Position numbers and translations under genes: made by a program
Origin: Nissolia schottii
Taxonomy: Eukaryota > Streptophyta > Magnoliopsida > Fabales > Fabaceae
NCBI GenBank assembly: GCA_003254905.1
Contig: QANU01077392.1
Span: 1 to 64,000 of the forward strand
Reading direction: 5' to 3'
DNA length: 64,000 bases
Notes under the pieces: generated by a model
Databases searched by the model: none
What the model was told of the DNA's origin: nothing
The model's input: the letters and a program-made list of their open reading frames with translations, nothing else
Shown here: piece after piece, positions 1 through 13,149 of the stretch
Position numbering within the stretch: the stretch's first letter is position 1
Layout of the letters: every line of letters starts with the position of its first letter

Positions 1-61
1 AAAATGAATTAATTATTTATATTTTATGAATATTTCTCTAACGAAAAATCGGGATGTTACA
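1..61. mobile_element. Terminus of an LTR retrotransposon (cut by window edge)
   Basis: The stretch ends in CGGGATGTTACA at 50-61, the mirror image of TGTAACATCCCG, which opens the LTR-like block at 41512. LTRs that open with TGTAACATCCCG often close with a near-complementary CGGGATGTTACA, so this is the outer edge of an LTR of a related family; orientation cannot be told. Beyond it lies the non-coding end of a CACTA transposon, so this looks like a nested insertion. The rest of the element lies left of the window. Confidence 0.5.
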
Positions 62-724
62 GCGTGCCGTGCTGGTTCCGCGCTGCACCTGCGGTGGTGA
101 AGCGACGGTGGTTGATCGACGTGACGGTGGGAGGTCACTGAACAAGGGAGTGGAGAGGAGGACGAAGGAAAGAGAAGAAGAAGAGGAAGTAAGAACAAAA
201 AAAAATGGGAACAAGAGAAACCAAATTCGTTTAAGTGTTCAGATTTGAGACATTACCGTTGGACATAACCGACGGTAACTGTTATTGCTGATGGTAATAA
301 CGATGCACAAACGTTGCGTTTCATGTGCACGGATTACCGTCGGCCAATTAAAATTTCCCGACGGTAACCAAAACAGTGGCGCCAATTTTTGGAGCCAAAT
401 ATTTCTGTTACCGTCGATACAACATCACCAAAATTTACCGTCAGCTATGTCCGACGGTAATCTTTTTAATTTTCTTTAAATTAAAATCTCAACTTTTTAT
501 CGGCAGTTGTTACTGACGGTAAGTTTTTCACGCCCTTTCCACGCGAACAACTATCGTTGCTGTTACCATCGGCCAATGTTTCCGGACGGTAATCTAATGC
601 CTCGTTCCCGGTTCTTCATGAGCAAACTGGTTACCGTTGGTACTATTTTATTTTCCGATGGTAATACCGTCGGCTCGTGTCCGACGGTAATGTCTAGACG
701 GTAATAGTCAATTTTCTAGTAGTG
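62..724. mobile_element. End of a CACTA (En/Spm) DNA transposon
   Basis: Read on the minus strand, the sequence begins at 724 with CACTACTAGAAAATTG, the typical CACTA terminal inverted repeat. From about 253 to 703 it carries some 15 copies of a 9-10 bp sub-terminal repeat (TTACCGTCGG or its complement CCGACGGTAA, with one-base variants) in both orientations, as expected for transposase binding sites of this superfamily. The 62-250 part is purine-rich and non-coding. The other end and any transposase lie left of the window. Bases 725-727 (CGC) would be the 3-bp target duplication. Confidence 0.85.
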
Positions 725-829
725 CGCGAACTTGAATGTCACGCTATCCGAAACAAGTGTAATCTTATAAAACCTTTTAAAACGGTAGTATTTTGATAAT
801 ATGTTTTGGTACCAGGGATATTATAAGAA

Positions 830-950
830 AATACTCAAAAATTTTATCCTCGTATTCTTCTCTTTTACTATAAAAGAAAGGATAAAAATAAAGTTCCTTA
901 CTATAAGTATATTTTCTTTCATTTCACTTTCCTATCTAATCAAAGAGCTA

Positions 951-990
<40 letters not shown>

Positions 991-1111
991 TAGCTCTTTG
1001 ATTAGATAGGAAAGTGAAATGAAAGAAAATATACTTATAGTAAGGAACTTTATTTTTATCCTTTCTTTTATAGTAAAAGAGAAGAATACGAGGATAAAAT
1101 TTTTGAGTATT
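830..1111. repeat. Perfect 282-bp palindrome beside a single N
   Basis: Bases 830-954 recur as an exact reverse complement at 987-1111, joined by an AT dinucleotide run. The right arm stops one base before the lone N at 1112. Identity without a mismatch over 125 bp, ending at an N, suggests a hairpin-read or contig-join artefact; a recent fold-back insertion is the alternative. Confidence 0.9.
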
Positions 1112-1702
1112 NAAATTATCACAAGGGAATTCTTTAATTTAGTTTTTATCGTAATTATAGTTTCCCTATTGTTAAAGTTGAGCTAATGTTACTTATGTGA
1201 GTGACCATTATTATTGTACCCCTCTACTCCCCCACTTCTCCTAGGTCTAGGATGTGCTCGGAAGAGCCCCACCTTAACAAAAGCAAAAACCCATAGTTTT
1301 TTGGGCCACTCTTGTTTCCATACTTTGTGCTAAGCAGCCCAAGTTTTGGTGCCTAGCACTATGTCGAAAGCTCAACATTTTTCTTTTAACCCAATCTAAC
1401 TATTTTGTTTCATGACTTAGCACTTTTGATTTCAGACCAAAAACGAACTATCATCCTGGGGTTGTGGGGAGGGATTGTAATTTTTAATGGCCGAAAGGAT
1501 TTAAACTTTGTAAATTTCCAATTCAAGTCTAGTGGTTAAGATACAGTTGAAGGCCGGTCTGGTTCAATGACCCAATTCGAATCATAGTCACTTGGTCAAA
1601 AATGGGTTTATGAAAATCAAGTTGGACAAACAAAAAGTAGGCTTAACTCGATTTATGTTAAGGACGGACTTAAACTTCTGCTTTGGCAGCCCTACCCGAC
1701 CC

Positions 1703-1703
<1 letters not shown>

Positions 1704-1752
<49 letters not shown>
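1704..1752. repeat. (AAT)n microsatellite
   Basis: About 16 uninterrupted AAT units in intergenic DNA. Confidence 0.95.
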
Positions 1753-3341
1753 GTTTTATATGCCTTAGAGAAGGAGGGTTTAAATATAAGCAAACACTTT
1801 TTAAGAAAATTAAATTTCTTTTTGATCAGAAAAGCTATCTCTTGAAAACTTAGGAGATAATCTCCTTATGTTTAGGGAGACACGTTTTATGAAAATCTGA
1901 AATAAAGCTTTTTCAAAACAGAAACAGAGTTTCTTTTTAAAGATCAGAAGCACGAAAAAGTGAAGGGAATAAAAATGAACACACAAAGTTTTATACTAAT
2001 TCAATTCCTAAATGTTAAGAATCTATGTCCAGTTCTTCAAACACTTCAAATCTCTTTTCTTTCACAAATCTCCCAAATACAAATACCAATAACAAGTTTC
2101 AAATATCTCTCAAATAACCTCACAGAATTTCAAAAACAAAACCTTTCAAAGAGTAAAAAACTTAAAACGAGAACTCTTTCTTGACTTAATCTTTTGCTCT
2201 CAATAACTCTAAAATAAAACACGTTTTTCTCACCAAAATGAAATAAAGAAATCACATATCAAAGGCTAGAAAAACAGATTCAGAATAAGATATTTTGAGA
2301 GGAGAAAGAAAATGAGGGAGTGCTTCAATGGTGGACTTTATGGTAGGCTTTTTGGTTCTCTCTTTTGTCTACCCTTTGAATGATCAAGAACATCTCTTTC
2401 ATACTTCATTTCGAGCTAGACTGTTGCAGATTTTTCTAGTTTCATGCTTGGTGCTTAATGCCATGTCCTTCATCAATGTCATTTTTCCTTTTCCTCTATG
2501 ATTCTTGCTTGATACTGGTTGTGCTTTCATTTTTAGTTTCCCATGAAATCAACTCTTTCTATTCTTTCTTTTATTTCTTTCCTTTCTTCCAATTTTTTTT
2601 CTTTAATAGCTTTAATCATGTTTTCCATATTTCTTTCTTGTCTTATATAGTTGTACTTTCTTTCTTTGTATTCTAGACTTTATTTTTGGTCTATTTCTTC
2701 CGTAGCAGTAGCTATTTTGCTGCTTCCCCATGCTTTCTTTCTCTTTCTTTTCTTTCTTCCTTTCCCAAAAAATTTCTGACTGTTGCCGCATGAAATCGGC
2801 TGCTTCCTCTTTTCTTCCTTTTTATTTCTTTCTTTTCCTTCTTTATTTGAAACCATTTGGGCCATTCACTTCTTGGGTTGTCTCTTCCTTATTTTCCCTT
2901 TCTATCTGCGTTTTTTGAAAAGGAACTTGAGCCTCAGATTTTGGTTTTGGTCCATTACTTTTACTTGGTTACATGTGACTGATTTTTCAAATTGCTTCTA
3001 TGTGTGGGCTATATCTTATTGAGTCTCAGCTTTCTTTTTAGTGAAAATACTAAACACACGTTAAGAGGTTCACTTAATGTTTGTCATCATATCTAATTTT
3101 GCAAATTTAATCAACAAATAATAATAATAATAATTTTATCCTTAGTCACAATTTTGTCACTTTCCCTTAGTCAGTTTTCACATTAGATTAAAAAAAAAAC
3201 CTTCCCCTTTCTTGCATTTCTCAGTAGCTCTTTTTCTATTTCACTTCTTAGTTTTGTATGGGTTTTGTTAAATCTAGAAAGAGAAGAATTAAAAAAACAT
3301 CTATCTTGTCTCATCAAAAAGAAAAAGAAAAAAAAGCCATC

Positions 3342-4750
3342 TGTTAAGTGTCATATTTTCGCAATTTCACCTAGTAAAATGACACCTGTCTGTTTGGATT
3401 TCAATGAAATATCTGACTAAATTCCCCACTTTTATAGGATTTCTAAATGTATTTTAAGGATGGATACAAGCATGTTTTAAGGATGGAAATCGCGAAAAAT
3501 CCCACAGGAATGGCAGCTAAGAGCACAAAGGGCAGGAGAACCAAAGAAGCAAAATCAGGCTCAGCCGCTCAGCAGTCCTCTTGGCTGCTCAGCGGTCCAT
3601 TACTTCAAGGGAAAGAAACTTAAGGCCGAAGCAAGCTTTGTGGCCAACTTGCAGCTGCCTTGCAAGCCACCTTGTAACCGCTCAGCGCACCGCACGGCCG
3701 CTCAGCGGCTCTGACAGATAATGTCAGAGCAGAGCCATCATTCAGAAGACAAAACCTGGCAGTGAAGAAGGCTGCGCCACTGAGCGGTTCCCGGAGGCCG
3801 TTGAGCGGACCCCCCCAAATTCAGCCTATAAATAGAGGCCCAAGGCTCACACTTCAGGATCCACTTCTATCCAAAATTTCACACATTCTGTCCGAAATTT
3901 AGAGTAGTTTTGTAGCAACAAAGAGGAGGCTAGTGAAGGAGCCAAGAGTGATCAAAGAAGCATGGCAGTCGTTGTCATGACACCGTGAGAATGTGTCATA
4001 GTAAGCGTCCATTGAAACACCCTAGCTAACTGTCTACTCGTACGCAGTAAACAATGCTAACTAGGTTGTTTTATCTGATCGGAATACTTAGTCCATAACT
4101 GTTATTTCAAGAAAATAGATAGTTAAGNTGAATCTATCAATTTCTATGATTTGCATGAATCGATTTTACGCTTAATGCTTGTTTTAAATTAGCTACCTAA
4201 AGCACGGTTTCAAACTGCATTGTTGCGCGTGAGAACGACATCATGAGGTTGGAACTAAATCAATTCATCGGATAAGCCTAATTGCTAGAGATAGAGTTAG
4301 GATTATCAGTCGTTTTAACACCTGAAATAACGTTGGTTTACTTTGTTAAGTTGTGCAAGAAATTGACAGCATAATAAAGGAAACCTAATGATCTTTTCAT
4401 TCTTGAAAGAGATGAACAAGATAAGAACTGGTGGCGAGGAATCAAAGAAATGGTAATTCATGTGCAATGAGCAAATGGATATATGAAACTGTAATATGAT
4501 TCAAATCCCAACAAACTTCCTGATCTATATCTGATTTGTTGCCTATTTATCTTTTATGTCATTTATTTAATTAGAACAAATCTCTACAGATCCTTCATTT
4601 TATTGTTTAATTAACAAACTCAAGAATGACATTATGCAATTCTCTGTGGATACGACTATATCCGACTATACTGCAATTGGATCTCTAGAGGATCTGAAAG
4701 CTGTAAAGTAGAATATATAAAAACGATGAGAGTGTAAAATAAGCTTTCAA
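3342..4750 (+). mobile_element. LTR-like sequence with GCTCAGCG motifs (copy 1, probably Gypsy)
   Basis: It begins TGTTAAGTGTCATATTTTCG and contains six copies of a CGCTCAGCGG-like motif in either orientation (3568-3810), followed by a promoter with TATAAATA at 3827-3834. A second LTR-like sequence at 15446-16060 has the same layout: similar start, the motif cluster, then CCTATAAATAGAGG. The 3' half has CTCTGTGGATACGAC near 4640, which resembles plant Gypsy LTR 3' regions. No gag or pol is next to it, so a solo or truncated LTR is likely. The right border (4680-4752) is uncertain and no clear target duplication was found. A single N lies at 4128. Confidence 0.5.
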
Positions 4751-4752
4751 CA

Positions 4753-7700
4753 CTGTCTTGAGCTTTCCTAATTGTATGCAACTCTGTTTAAATCTACTCT
4801 TAGCTTTTGCCTCAGTTGTAAATTGATGTCATGTGTTGTAAAAAGAAAATAATGAGCTATAAACTCGTTGGTTTCTAAGAAATTCAATAGTTTTTATTGT
4901 TCAAATTAAATTTCCTCTTTGATGCACTTATAGTTATACTTCTTTTCTATGGTTTAAGCTAACTTGATGTGGTGGAGTTAATGTTTTCAGCAAAAGAATG
5001 TACTAGAAGGAGGGCATTTGTCCAAATCACCGAGTTGAAATCTAGTTTAAACATTAACTAAATTTATTCTCGAAACGTAATTAAGCTTACTCAGACAGAG
5101 TTAAGTTTAGACTTAAAATTTGGCCCCATCAAAATATAAAATTGAATTTGTATCAACTCATATATGATTTAACCCGACTCATATACACCCGTATTGGGGG
5201 TTTAATTTCACACCATGTTTGAAATTTACGAATTTAGTGTGTTACTTGCTCTCCATGATCATCGACAAGGGATGTTTCTTTTGGTGTTGTCATTGCTATT
5301 TGTGGTTTTTTTTTTTCCTGTTTTGTGCTCTGGTTTTTGGTATTGTGCTATGTATATGATTATTTTGTTGTCTTTTTTTCGTTGTACTCTTCGCCCACCT
5401 TCCTTCTTTAGGTTGGTTTGATCAATCAAACAACAAAGAAACCTTTTTACGTTTTTATTTTCTATATTTATTATTTTCATTACAAAATCTTGAAACGAGA
5501 ACAATATTTTATTGTTTTCACTGCTTTCACCATTTTTTTCACATGCTTTTAAAAATAGAAATACATAAAATTAAAACAAAAACTTAATAGATCATTAATG
5601 ACCCATTATAATGAAAAATTAGAATGAAGTGTAATTTTGCACATAATTTAAAATGGGGTGCAATTTTAATAAGCTTCAAGGATGGTTTAAGCAATTTACT
5701 ATATTATTTATAATTTTTACTAGAAATCTGATATGACAATAAGTGAATAGTTTAGAGTAGAAGAAATATTTTACTCTTAAAATATTCAAGAATTTCTCCC
5801 AATATAATTATGAAAAAATGAGAAAAGGGGAGGTAAAAATATTCTTTGTTTGAAAAAGTCGCTCACTAGTTTCAGTGCCCATGCCATCCACACATCAAAA
5901 GTTCTTCACAAATTGTGCATTATTTTCAAAATTGATTTAGACACATGCGCACGTAACACTAATTTTCCTTTTTAAAAAAATAATAAAATTTGTTAAACAA
6001 AAAAAAAACAAAAAAAAAATTTGTTTGGTCTGTTTCTAATTTTCCACATTGGACACAAAGAAGTAAATCTGGAGGAAGACTTTCATGTGATGACTTGGAA
6101 CTTTTTACGCGCTAATGCAAGGAATTGAATCACAAAACACTCCCATTTCACATATAAATGAATCACAAAAATCGGGTTTTCCCTGATTTTTTGTCAACTT
6201 GGTAGTTACTTGAAAGGTTCAACATTAATTGTAATGATTAAGATGAAGAAGTCATGAGGTTTTGTAGTAGCAATTTGGAAACAGACCAAAGTGTGGAATG
6301 CATTTTCAATGGAGTAACAACGTAGGCCAAGACGCTAAGACCCTATTAAGCCCTTTATTAATTTCTAATTCTAAAGCTTTGGGGTCTCCCATTTTGAAAA
6401 TATTCTTTCTTTGTTTTTTCTCCGGTTGGTATTCTCCCATTCACTATCCCAACGGCTCAAAGCTGCCATATATTTGAGATGAGAAGTAGAGGTCAAGCAC
6501 TCCTGGTCAATTGAGCAGTAAATTAATGGAACTGCTTCAATTAATTGAGCAATTAAGTTCAACCTTATGATCTAATTGTGATTTTGAAAGGATTAGAGGT
6601 ATGCCACTAATTAAGTCCCTGACGTACCATGATGTAAGGTTGTGATGCCAACTTCTACTACCTTCCGACATTTGAACTTTTGTCATTAATAATGCTAATG
6701 TTTTTGGTACATCATTATTCATTAATAATAATAAATTGAAAATGAATTTTGCATTTGATGGAAAGGTTTTTTTTATTTTTATTTTATTTTAAGGACATTG
6801 GTTAAAAAACTAATAGTGATTTTTTTTAAAAAAGTTTTAAACACATTCAATACGTTGAAAACATAAAAGTTTCATTTTTTAATAAAATACTCCCATTCTT
6901 AATTTCTTAGCAAAACCCTTAATTGAATACATAAAAAAAAGAGCTTATGTATTTGATTGGAGAGACTCTTGCTTGACCAAAAGTTTATAATACCTCATCA
7001 TTTTGTATATTCACAACAAATTAGATTTCACTAACTTTATCTACGATTAATTTTATCTAATACCAGCCCCTGCTTAACATACACTTGCATTCTTATTAAG
7101 ATGATCTATTAATATAAGATGACTCTAAAGAGTAAGATAAAGTAATTTAGATGAAATGTGAATGAGAAAAATTGTAAGTAAAGTTGAGAGAATAACAACT
7201 TACTAGATAAAAATAAATAAAAATACTTAAACGTCAAAAGATAGTTATTTAGCGGAATCCACTTTCTTTTATTGTATAGACATATTTATTTATGGATCAT
7301 ATTATTTTATGCTAAACTTGTCTAAAGATGAAGAAACTTATGTCTAAAAATTTCAGCTTAATTGCGATGTAATATATATGATAATCTGAAATGAAGTTAC
7401 ATAACTTCAGGGTTTTTAAAAAAAATAAAGTAAATTATTAAATTATCCTTTGTTGACTTTTTCTTTTTCTATTAACTATTTTCTCTCCTAAGGGGTAAAA
7501 CTGACTCCACCAAGGGGTAAAACTGATATAAAGCATTTTTCAATGTAGAATAAATTGATTTTCTTAAAAATGACTATCATTAAGAAATTAAGAAAGTACT
7601 AAATAAAGTAGGTATTAATTAATTTTTAAGTTTCTAAAATATTGGCTGCATTTATTTTTCACCGCATTTAATATGGAGGAGGATTTATAGAAGGATATGA

Positions 7701-8308
7701 AAAATACTCGTGTTTTATTGTTAATGTATTTGTGCAATATCAACTTGCTACGAAAAAACATTTTGTTTTTCTAAGAGACTAATTTTGATACATTATTTGT
7801 GTTACAAGTTTTTAATTGGAGAGCTATGTTATCTAAGTCTGAATCTTGAATCTATGAGCTCTCTCACTCAATAGATTAATCTTTTAATTTGAACTTTAAT
7901 ATTGGATTTATTAAGTCTAATATTAGTGCACCGCATTCTTTGAGAGGTCAACACGCAAAGGGTGAAATTTGGGAAATGAATGACCTAAGAAAGGGATACC
8001 AAGAAAGGCTATTAGGTTATAGTAAAATTGTAACACCTTTAATTAATTAAATACACTTAAGTTGTATTTAATGTTCACTAGTGATCGCGTTTTATCTTTA
8101 CTTAACTTTACCTTACTTTATTAGAATAGTTTATTGAAAAATAGTGACAATTTTAAACTTTTGAAAAACATTTTTGAAAACATGATCAGTTGTTTGTTAC
8201 AGAATAGAATAATGACAAAACTTGTGATATTGAACTATGAATCAAACATGCGAAATCGAAAACCGTACATCAATAAAGAATAAACGAAAATAATAATAGT
8301 GAATGTCA

Positions 8309-8352
<44 letters not shown>

Positions 8353-8869
8353 TCGAGTTCATAATATAGGACTAGTACCCTAGGATAAGACCTAACTCTA
8401 AAATAGACATCATAGCAGGAAACTACGCTTACTCTTAACATCAATAGTAAACTAACACAAACCAAAATAACCTCTCATTTCCTTCTTTTTTTTTTTCTGA
8501 TATAAAATTAGATTTTTACTTGAAAATCACTTGAACTACCAACACTTTCTGATGACAGATATAACTATATACGAATTTGAGATCATACATCTCCAACTTG
8601 CAAGGAAAAAAATCTGATGAAATTTGGAGGAAGACTTGAATTAAATAATATTTGTTTTCCAACCCCCAAGAAAAGATAAATTGCGAGAGCAAAGGGCATG
8701 ACCCAAATGCAAATTCAACAGAGGGAGATGTAATCATGGGTGTGACTTTAGGGTAAATAACCTTAATTAGCTATAGTTATCCCAACCAAGATAGTTTTAA
8801 TCACATAATAAATTTGTGTAATCACGTTCTTTCAGGAATTGGTGGATCATAGTAAAAATTGAGTACTCC
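4753..8869. other. Intergenic AT-rich DNA, no gene seen
   Basis: No frame has recognisable protein similarity. An (AT)n microsatellite lies at 8314-8349. A 15-bp direct repeat (AAGGGGTAAAACTGA) occurs twice near 7490 and 7514. Nothing else is supported. Confidence 0.55.
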
Positions 8870-9080
8870 ATCGCATTTGTCTTTAAGATTGATAGCGTTC
8901 GTAAAGTTCGTGCAAGATATAGAAAATATTAAATTTATCTCTAAGGTTGTCAATAATCGATCAAATTAGTCATTTGACGCCAATAAAATTAGTCTCTCTT
9001 AGTGATCAATTTGATAAATTTTTAATAACCTTATAAATAAATTTGATATTTTTCATAATTTAGAACGAACTTGATGAACA
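8870..9080. repeat. MITE-like inverted repeat (family shared with 24590-24790)
   Basis: Imperfect complementary halves: a left part with AAATATTAAATTTATCTCTAAGG and GATCAAATTAGT, a right part with TGATCAATTTGATAAATTTT and AAATTTGATATTTTTC. A similar arrangement (ACGATCAAATTATTTT ... ACTAATTTGATCG) lies at 24590-24790 in the WIP intron. A small non-autonomous element family is the simplest reading; termini are unclear. Confidence 0.4.
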
Positions 9081-11009
9081 CTACCAATCTCAGGGATGAA
9101 TTTGATGTTAAACTCATTGAAAATGTCTTTCACAAACTTAATCATGACATACACGAAGAATATCTCTACAACACATCTAGATTCATCTTGATTATCATCA
9201 CTAAAATTTATTGATATATTATATATGTGACTCTTATAATCTTCCAACTTTTTTTTAGTCCAGGCAACGCACTAATTAATTGGTCTTCATTAGCTCCACC
9301 AACAAGACCCAATATCCTTCAATTGCGGGCAACTTTTTTGAATCAATCAAGAATAGTATATACCCTTATAACACACAAACACGAGAAGTTTAAGAAAGAA
9401 ACAATGCTTCCCTTTTGGGGAGCTTCATCTACGAATTCTACAAATGTATGCATATCAACACTTCAAATATTTGGAATTCAATATTTTCGGCTCAATTATC
9501 AAGGACACATGAAGTTTCATGTATGCGAATGCAGGGCAACCGGAGAAGAAGACACTATGCGTGTGGACTCATTTACATTTCAACGGAGAATTATGTATGT
9601 ATGTATGTATGTGGTGCATATGAGATGCATAGTCATCTGGTGGGACATTTAATAATAATAATAATAATATGGAAAAGTCATATTTTTAATCTATTACGTT
9701 TATTTGATTTATTTATTTTTATATAGTTTATTTGATTTATTAACCTAGTCTATTACCTTTCCTTTTCTAATCAATTTTATACATTATGTTTCGAAAGACA
9801 GTCATAAAAAGTTTACAGATTTTGCAGCTAATGTGACACAACTCACGTCACCTTTTGTATTACATCAGCAAAGTCTATGAATTTCTATGGATCAACTAAA
9901 TTAATATAGATTTGAAACATAATCAACTAAATTAATGATGATAATAATAATAATAATAGACCAAATTGATAAATCAAATAAACGTGTAAATAGACTTAAA
10001 ATATGATTTTGAAATCTATCCCTTTCATTAAGGATTTTGTTAGGGCATTTGTTAAGAATTTAAAAGTAGAAATATTTTATGTTTTTAATATATTCAATGC
10101 ATTAAAATGTTAAAATTTTTCACCTTTTAATGAAAACTTTCTCTTTCTAGTATCCTTAAAAGCAAAACCCTACAAAATAATAAAGATACTAATAGAGTGT
10201 TATGTGTAGAATAAGTTTTTTTAAAAAAAGAAAAGATAAAGATAATCAATCAAGCCTATTTAGATAGATTAAGCTGCAATAATGATCGAAATGGAAGGAG
10301 AATAATATTAAAGATGTTCAGCTATATATATAGTTCCTATACAGTGGTTCCGTAAGATCTGTATAAGAGAGAAGATTTCGTGCAAAGAGAATCCAGATGC
10401 TTAAATCAGTGAAATATCTACGACAGAACATATTGGTGAATAAAATGATAGCTAGAGAGAGAATGATAATTTGCTTATCTTCCAAGAGGGATGAATGTAA
10501 CCTTGGATATGGTGTTTTCTCCTTAAAGTGGGAATATTAAGTTGATGGGGCACAGGATTTAACATGTAACCTTTCTTTTCATGTCAATTTGTGTAATAAA
10601 TATTTGATAATTAATTTATTTGACTAAATGAATCCCCTTATTTTATTCATCATATATGTGTGCACAATAAAAGGAAGGGCGGATAGTGATGGAATTAAAG
10701 AAAAATTAAGTACAAAAAAGGAAAATAGATATTACTATTGATAATATTTTATCATCGTAATTACTTGTTTAATCGTTAAATCAGTAAAAAAATTATAATT
10801 TATAAGAAAATTGCAAATCACCGCGTGACAGAATGGAGTGCTGATTATTTTTTTGGCAATAACTTGTTTTTAGTGGACAACGATAAGAATTAGTAAGGAT
10901 TAAATAATATTTATATAATTGTTATATGATACCCTTAATATTTAAACTTAATTGAATTATTTATATGATATGCTTATGATACATTTTTCTTACCTCAAGA
11001 CATTGGTAA
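9081..11009. other. Intergenic AT-rich DNA, no gene seen
   Basis: A 141-codon open frame at 9227-9652 has no recognisable domain and runs through an ATGT microsatellite (about 9594-9612), so it is not called. Short AAT runs occur near 9650 and 9940. Confidence 0.55.
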
Positions 11010-11593
11010 GAATGACAATGGGGCGGGGGATAGTCCCCCATCTCCTACCCGTGAAGAAAAATCTGCCCCCATCCCCTTGCAGGTACTTGTCTTCTATCAC
11101 TCTTGCGGATAAATGAGTTCCCACACATATTCACAAGTATCTAATATATTATTGAAAAAATTAATTAAAAAAGTAAAAAAGAAGATTAAACTATAATCAT
11201 AATCATAATTCTAAAAAATCAATATAATTGAAGTTCTTTTGATACAATATATAATTGACGTTATCAAATAATAATCTAAATAGGTCCAATAAATTAAAAC
11301 ACCTAAAATAAAAATAATAAAACCTAAATAATAGTATTTGATTTGAATTTAAATTAAAAAAATTAATTTTCAGCCACATATATATAATAAATAGTTAGGG
11401 GTAATTTAAACATTTTATATCGGGTCTCGTGGGCATACGGGTAATGATCCCCTCCTAACCCCATTTATTTAGCAGGTATTGAAAATATACATTCACGTAT
11501 CTGTGGGGCAAAACTTTCTCCTCATACTCGGTGCACCGCGGGTATTATCCACCGGTATTCGCGGGTGTGGGTAAAATTAATTGTCATCCTTAA
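11010..11593. mobile_element. MITE-like element with G/C-rich ends
   Basis: The left end reads GAATGACAATGGGGCGGGG and the right end GTGGGTAAAATTAATTGTCATCC, giving an imperfect terminal inverted repeat (AGRATGACAAT). The ends are G/C-rich (GGGGCGGGG, CACCGCGGG, GCGGGTGTGG) and the interior is A/T-rich and non-coding. The flanks ACATTGGTAA (11000-11009) and ACATCAGTAA (11594-11603) agree at 8 of 10 bases and may be a decayed target duplication. Degraded pieces with the same style occur at about 52120-52290 and 52690-52760. hAT or Mutator type cannot be decided. Confidence 0.55.
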
Positions 11594-11603
11594 ACATCAG
11601 TAA

Positions 11604-13099
11604 TTTGATACTTTTTGTGCTTGGTGACTAAATTTTCTTAATTATTGGGTGTAATAAATATAATAACTTTCTTATTTATAATGATAATAATTAAATCAGT
11701 GAGATTTGTTTATCCAATTTAATTAATAATATTAGATTTTTAATTAACAAAAAGCATAAAAAAAATTAAAGATTATTTTAAATGCCTAGAATTTAAAATG
11801 CTGCTAATTGGAGATTGTTCTATTTAAGGTAATAACTCATTTTTAGTATATTAATAAAGATTTTGTTTTTATTGCTTTTATCTTTTCAAGTGTATGAATA
11901 AAATAATAGTTTAAAAAAATATCAGTGGACAAAAAATGAAAACTAAAGTGATTAGGTAAACCTAAAAAATGAAAACTAAACCCTAACTCGTCACTTTTTA
12001 TTCGAAAATTTGTCTAAATAAGATCACCTATCATTCAATTAAGTTAAGGAAATATTAACTTTTTTCAACTATATCCCTGTGCACTTTAGTGCAAGTGTGA
12101 ACTGTATATTTAATGTTGTTATAAGATGGAAGAGAGAAAGGTGAGAGAGAGACATTACTTAGGGTTAAATTAGTTTATAAATTTTTTTTAAGTTAGTGTT
12201 AATTAAATGATTTTTTAATGTTTGTCAAAAGTCATAAATAAGAGTGGAAGAAAGTGGAAGAAAGGATATATATTAGTACATTAGTAGAGATAATGAGGTA
12301 ATTAGTAATATTTTTTAGTGCTTTGGAGGTAGATTAGTACAGATTATAAAGGTTAATTTTTCTTCCTTCTTTTTGCTTTAGTGGAAGAGTTAGGTAAATG
12401 AGGTTGAAATGAATGACTGTGCTGCAGTTCATTCATATCCACTTAAGCAGTCTCTCTCACTATTTACATGATCAAATCTCCCTCAACATTCATGGGATAA
12501 AAAAGTAATTAAAAAAGCAACCATATCTTAGCATGGAGCTTCTTTATGCCAATTATATTTCTTCATGTGAAAGAAAGAGTGGCAAAATTGCAAATATCTC
12601 AAGTGCATAGGCAGCCTCATAGGGTTGATATAGGATACGTTATATGAGGTGATATCTTGAAAGAACATTGTTGTCTTTCAGATTAGATCATAAAGGAAAG
12701 GTACATAGAGCTTCAATATCTAAGTTGCTAAATAATCATCCACACACATGCAAGGATGATGTAGGAGAAGGAGAAAAGGCTCATTTAGTTATATCATAAT
12801 CTACAAAAGTTTGTCCTCCACTATCACTACCTTTGCAATAATATACTAAATCTCCAAAAGGAGACAAATTATTCAAAAGGTGTTGTCACGGGAGGTGTCT
12901 CTTGAACATGGCCATAAAAAACAAAAATCAAATAAAAAGAGGTCTCAAGGTAATAACCTACTTCCATGCCTAGTATATATGTGTATAGGTAGAACTGAAA
13001 AATTCTTTATAACCATCAATTTTTTTTCTGCCCGTTAGTTAAATTAGAAACCTAGCAGTTACCTTGTCAATTAATTAAGAAAAATGATTGGTGCAATTT
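11604..13099. other. Intergenic AT-rich DNA, no gene seen
   Basis: No coding potential, RNA gene or clear repeat was recognised. Confidence 0.5.
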
Positions 13100-13149
13100 G
13101 TCACCATATTATCAACCAATGGTTTCATATGGTTGGCACATGTGTACTC

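Larger units (their letters stand above)
725..3341. other. Intergenic, AT-rich, no gene seen
   Basis: No open frame here resembles a protein. Contents: a perfect palindrome (830-1111), an AAT microsatellite (1704-1752), a sequence around 1530-1600 with loose tRNA-like A/B boxes, and a T-rich tract (about 2470-2920) whose long open frames are only a product of base composition. Confidence 0.6.

Noticed and set aside
2458-3022. Overlapping open frames rich in Phe, Ser and Leu
   Set aside because: Product of a T-rich tract; frames overlap and show no family similarity.
9227-9652. 141-codon open frame
   Set aside because: No recognisable motif, runs through an ATGT microsatellite, and no splice or promoter context.
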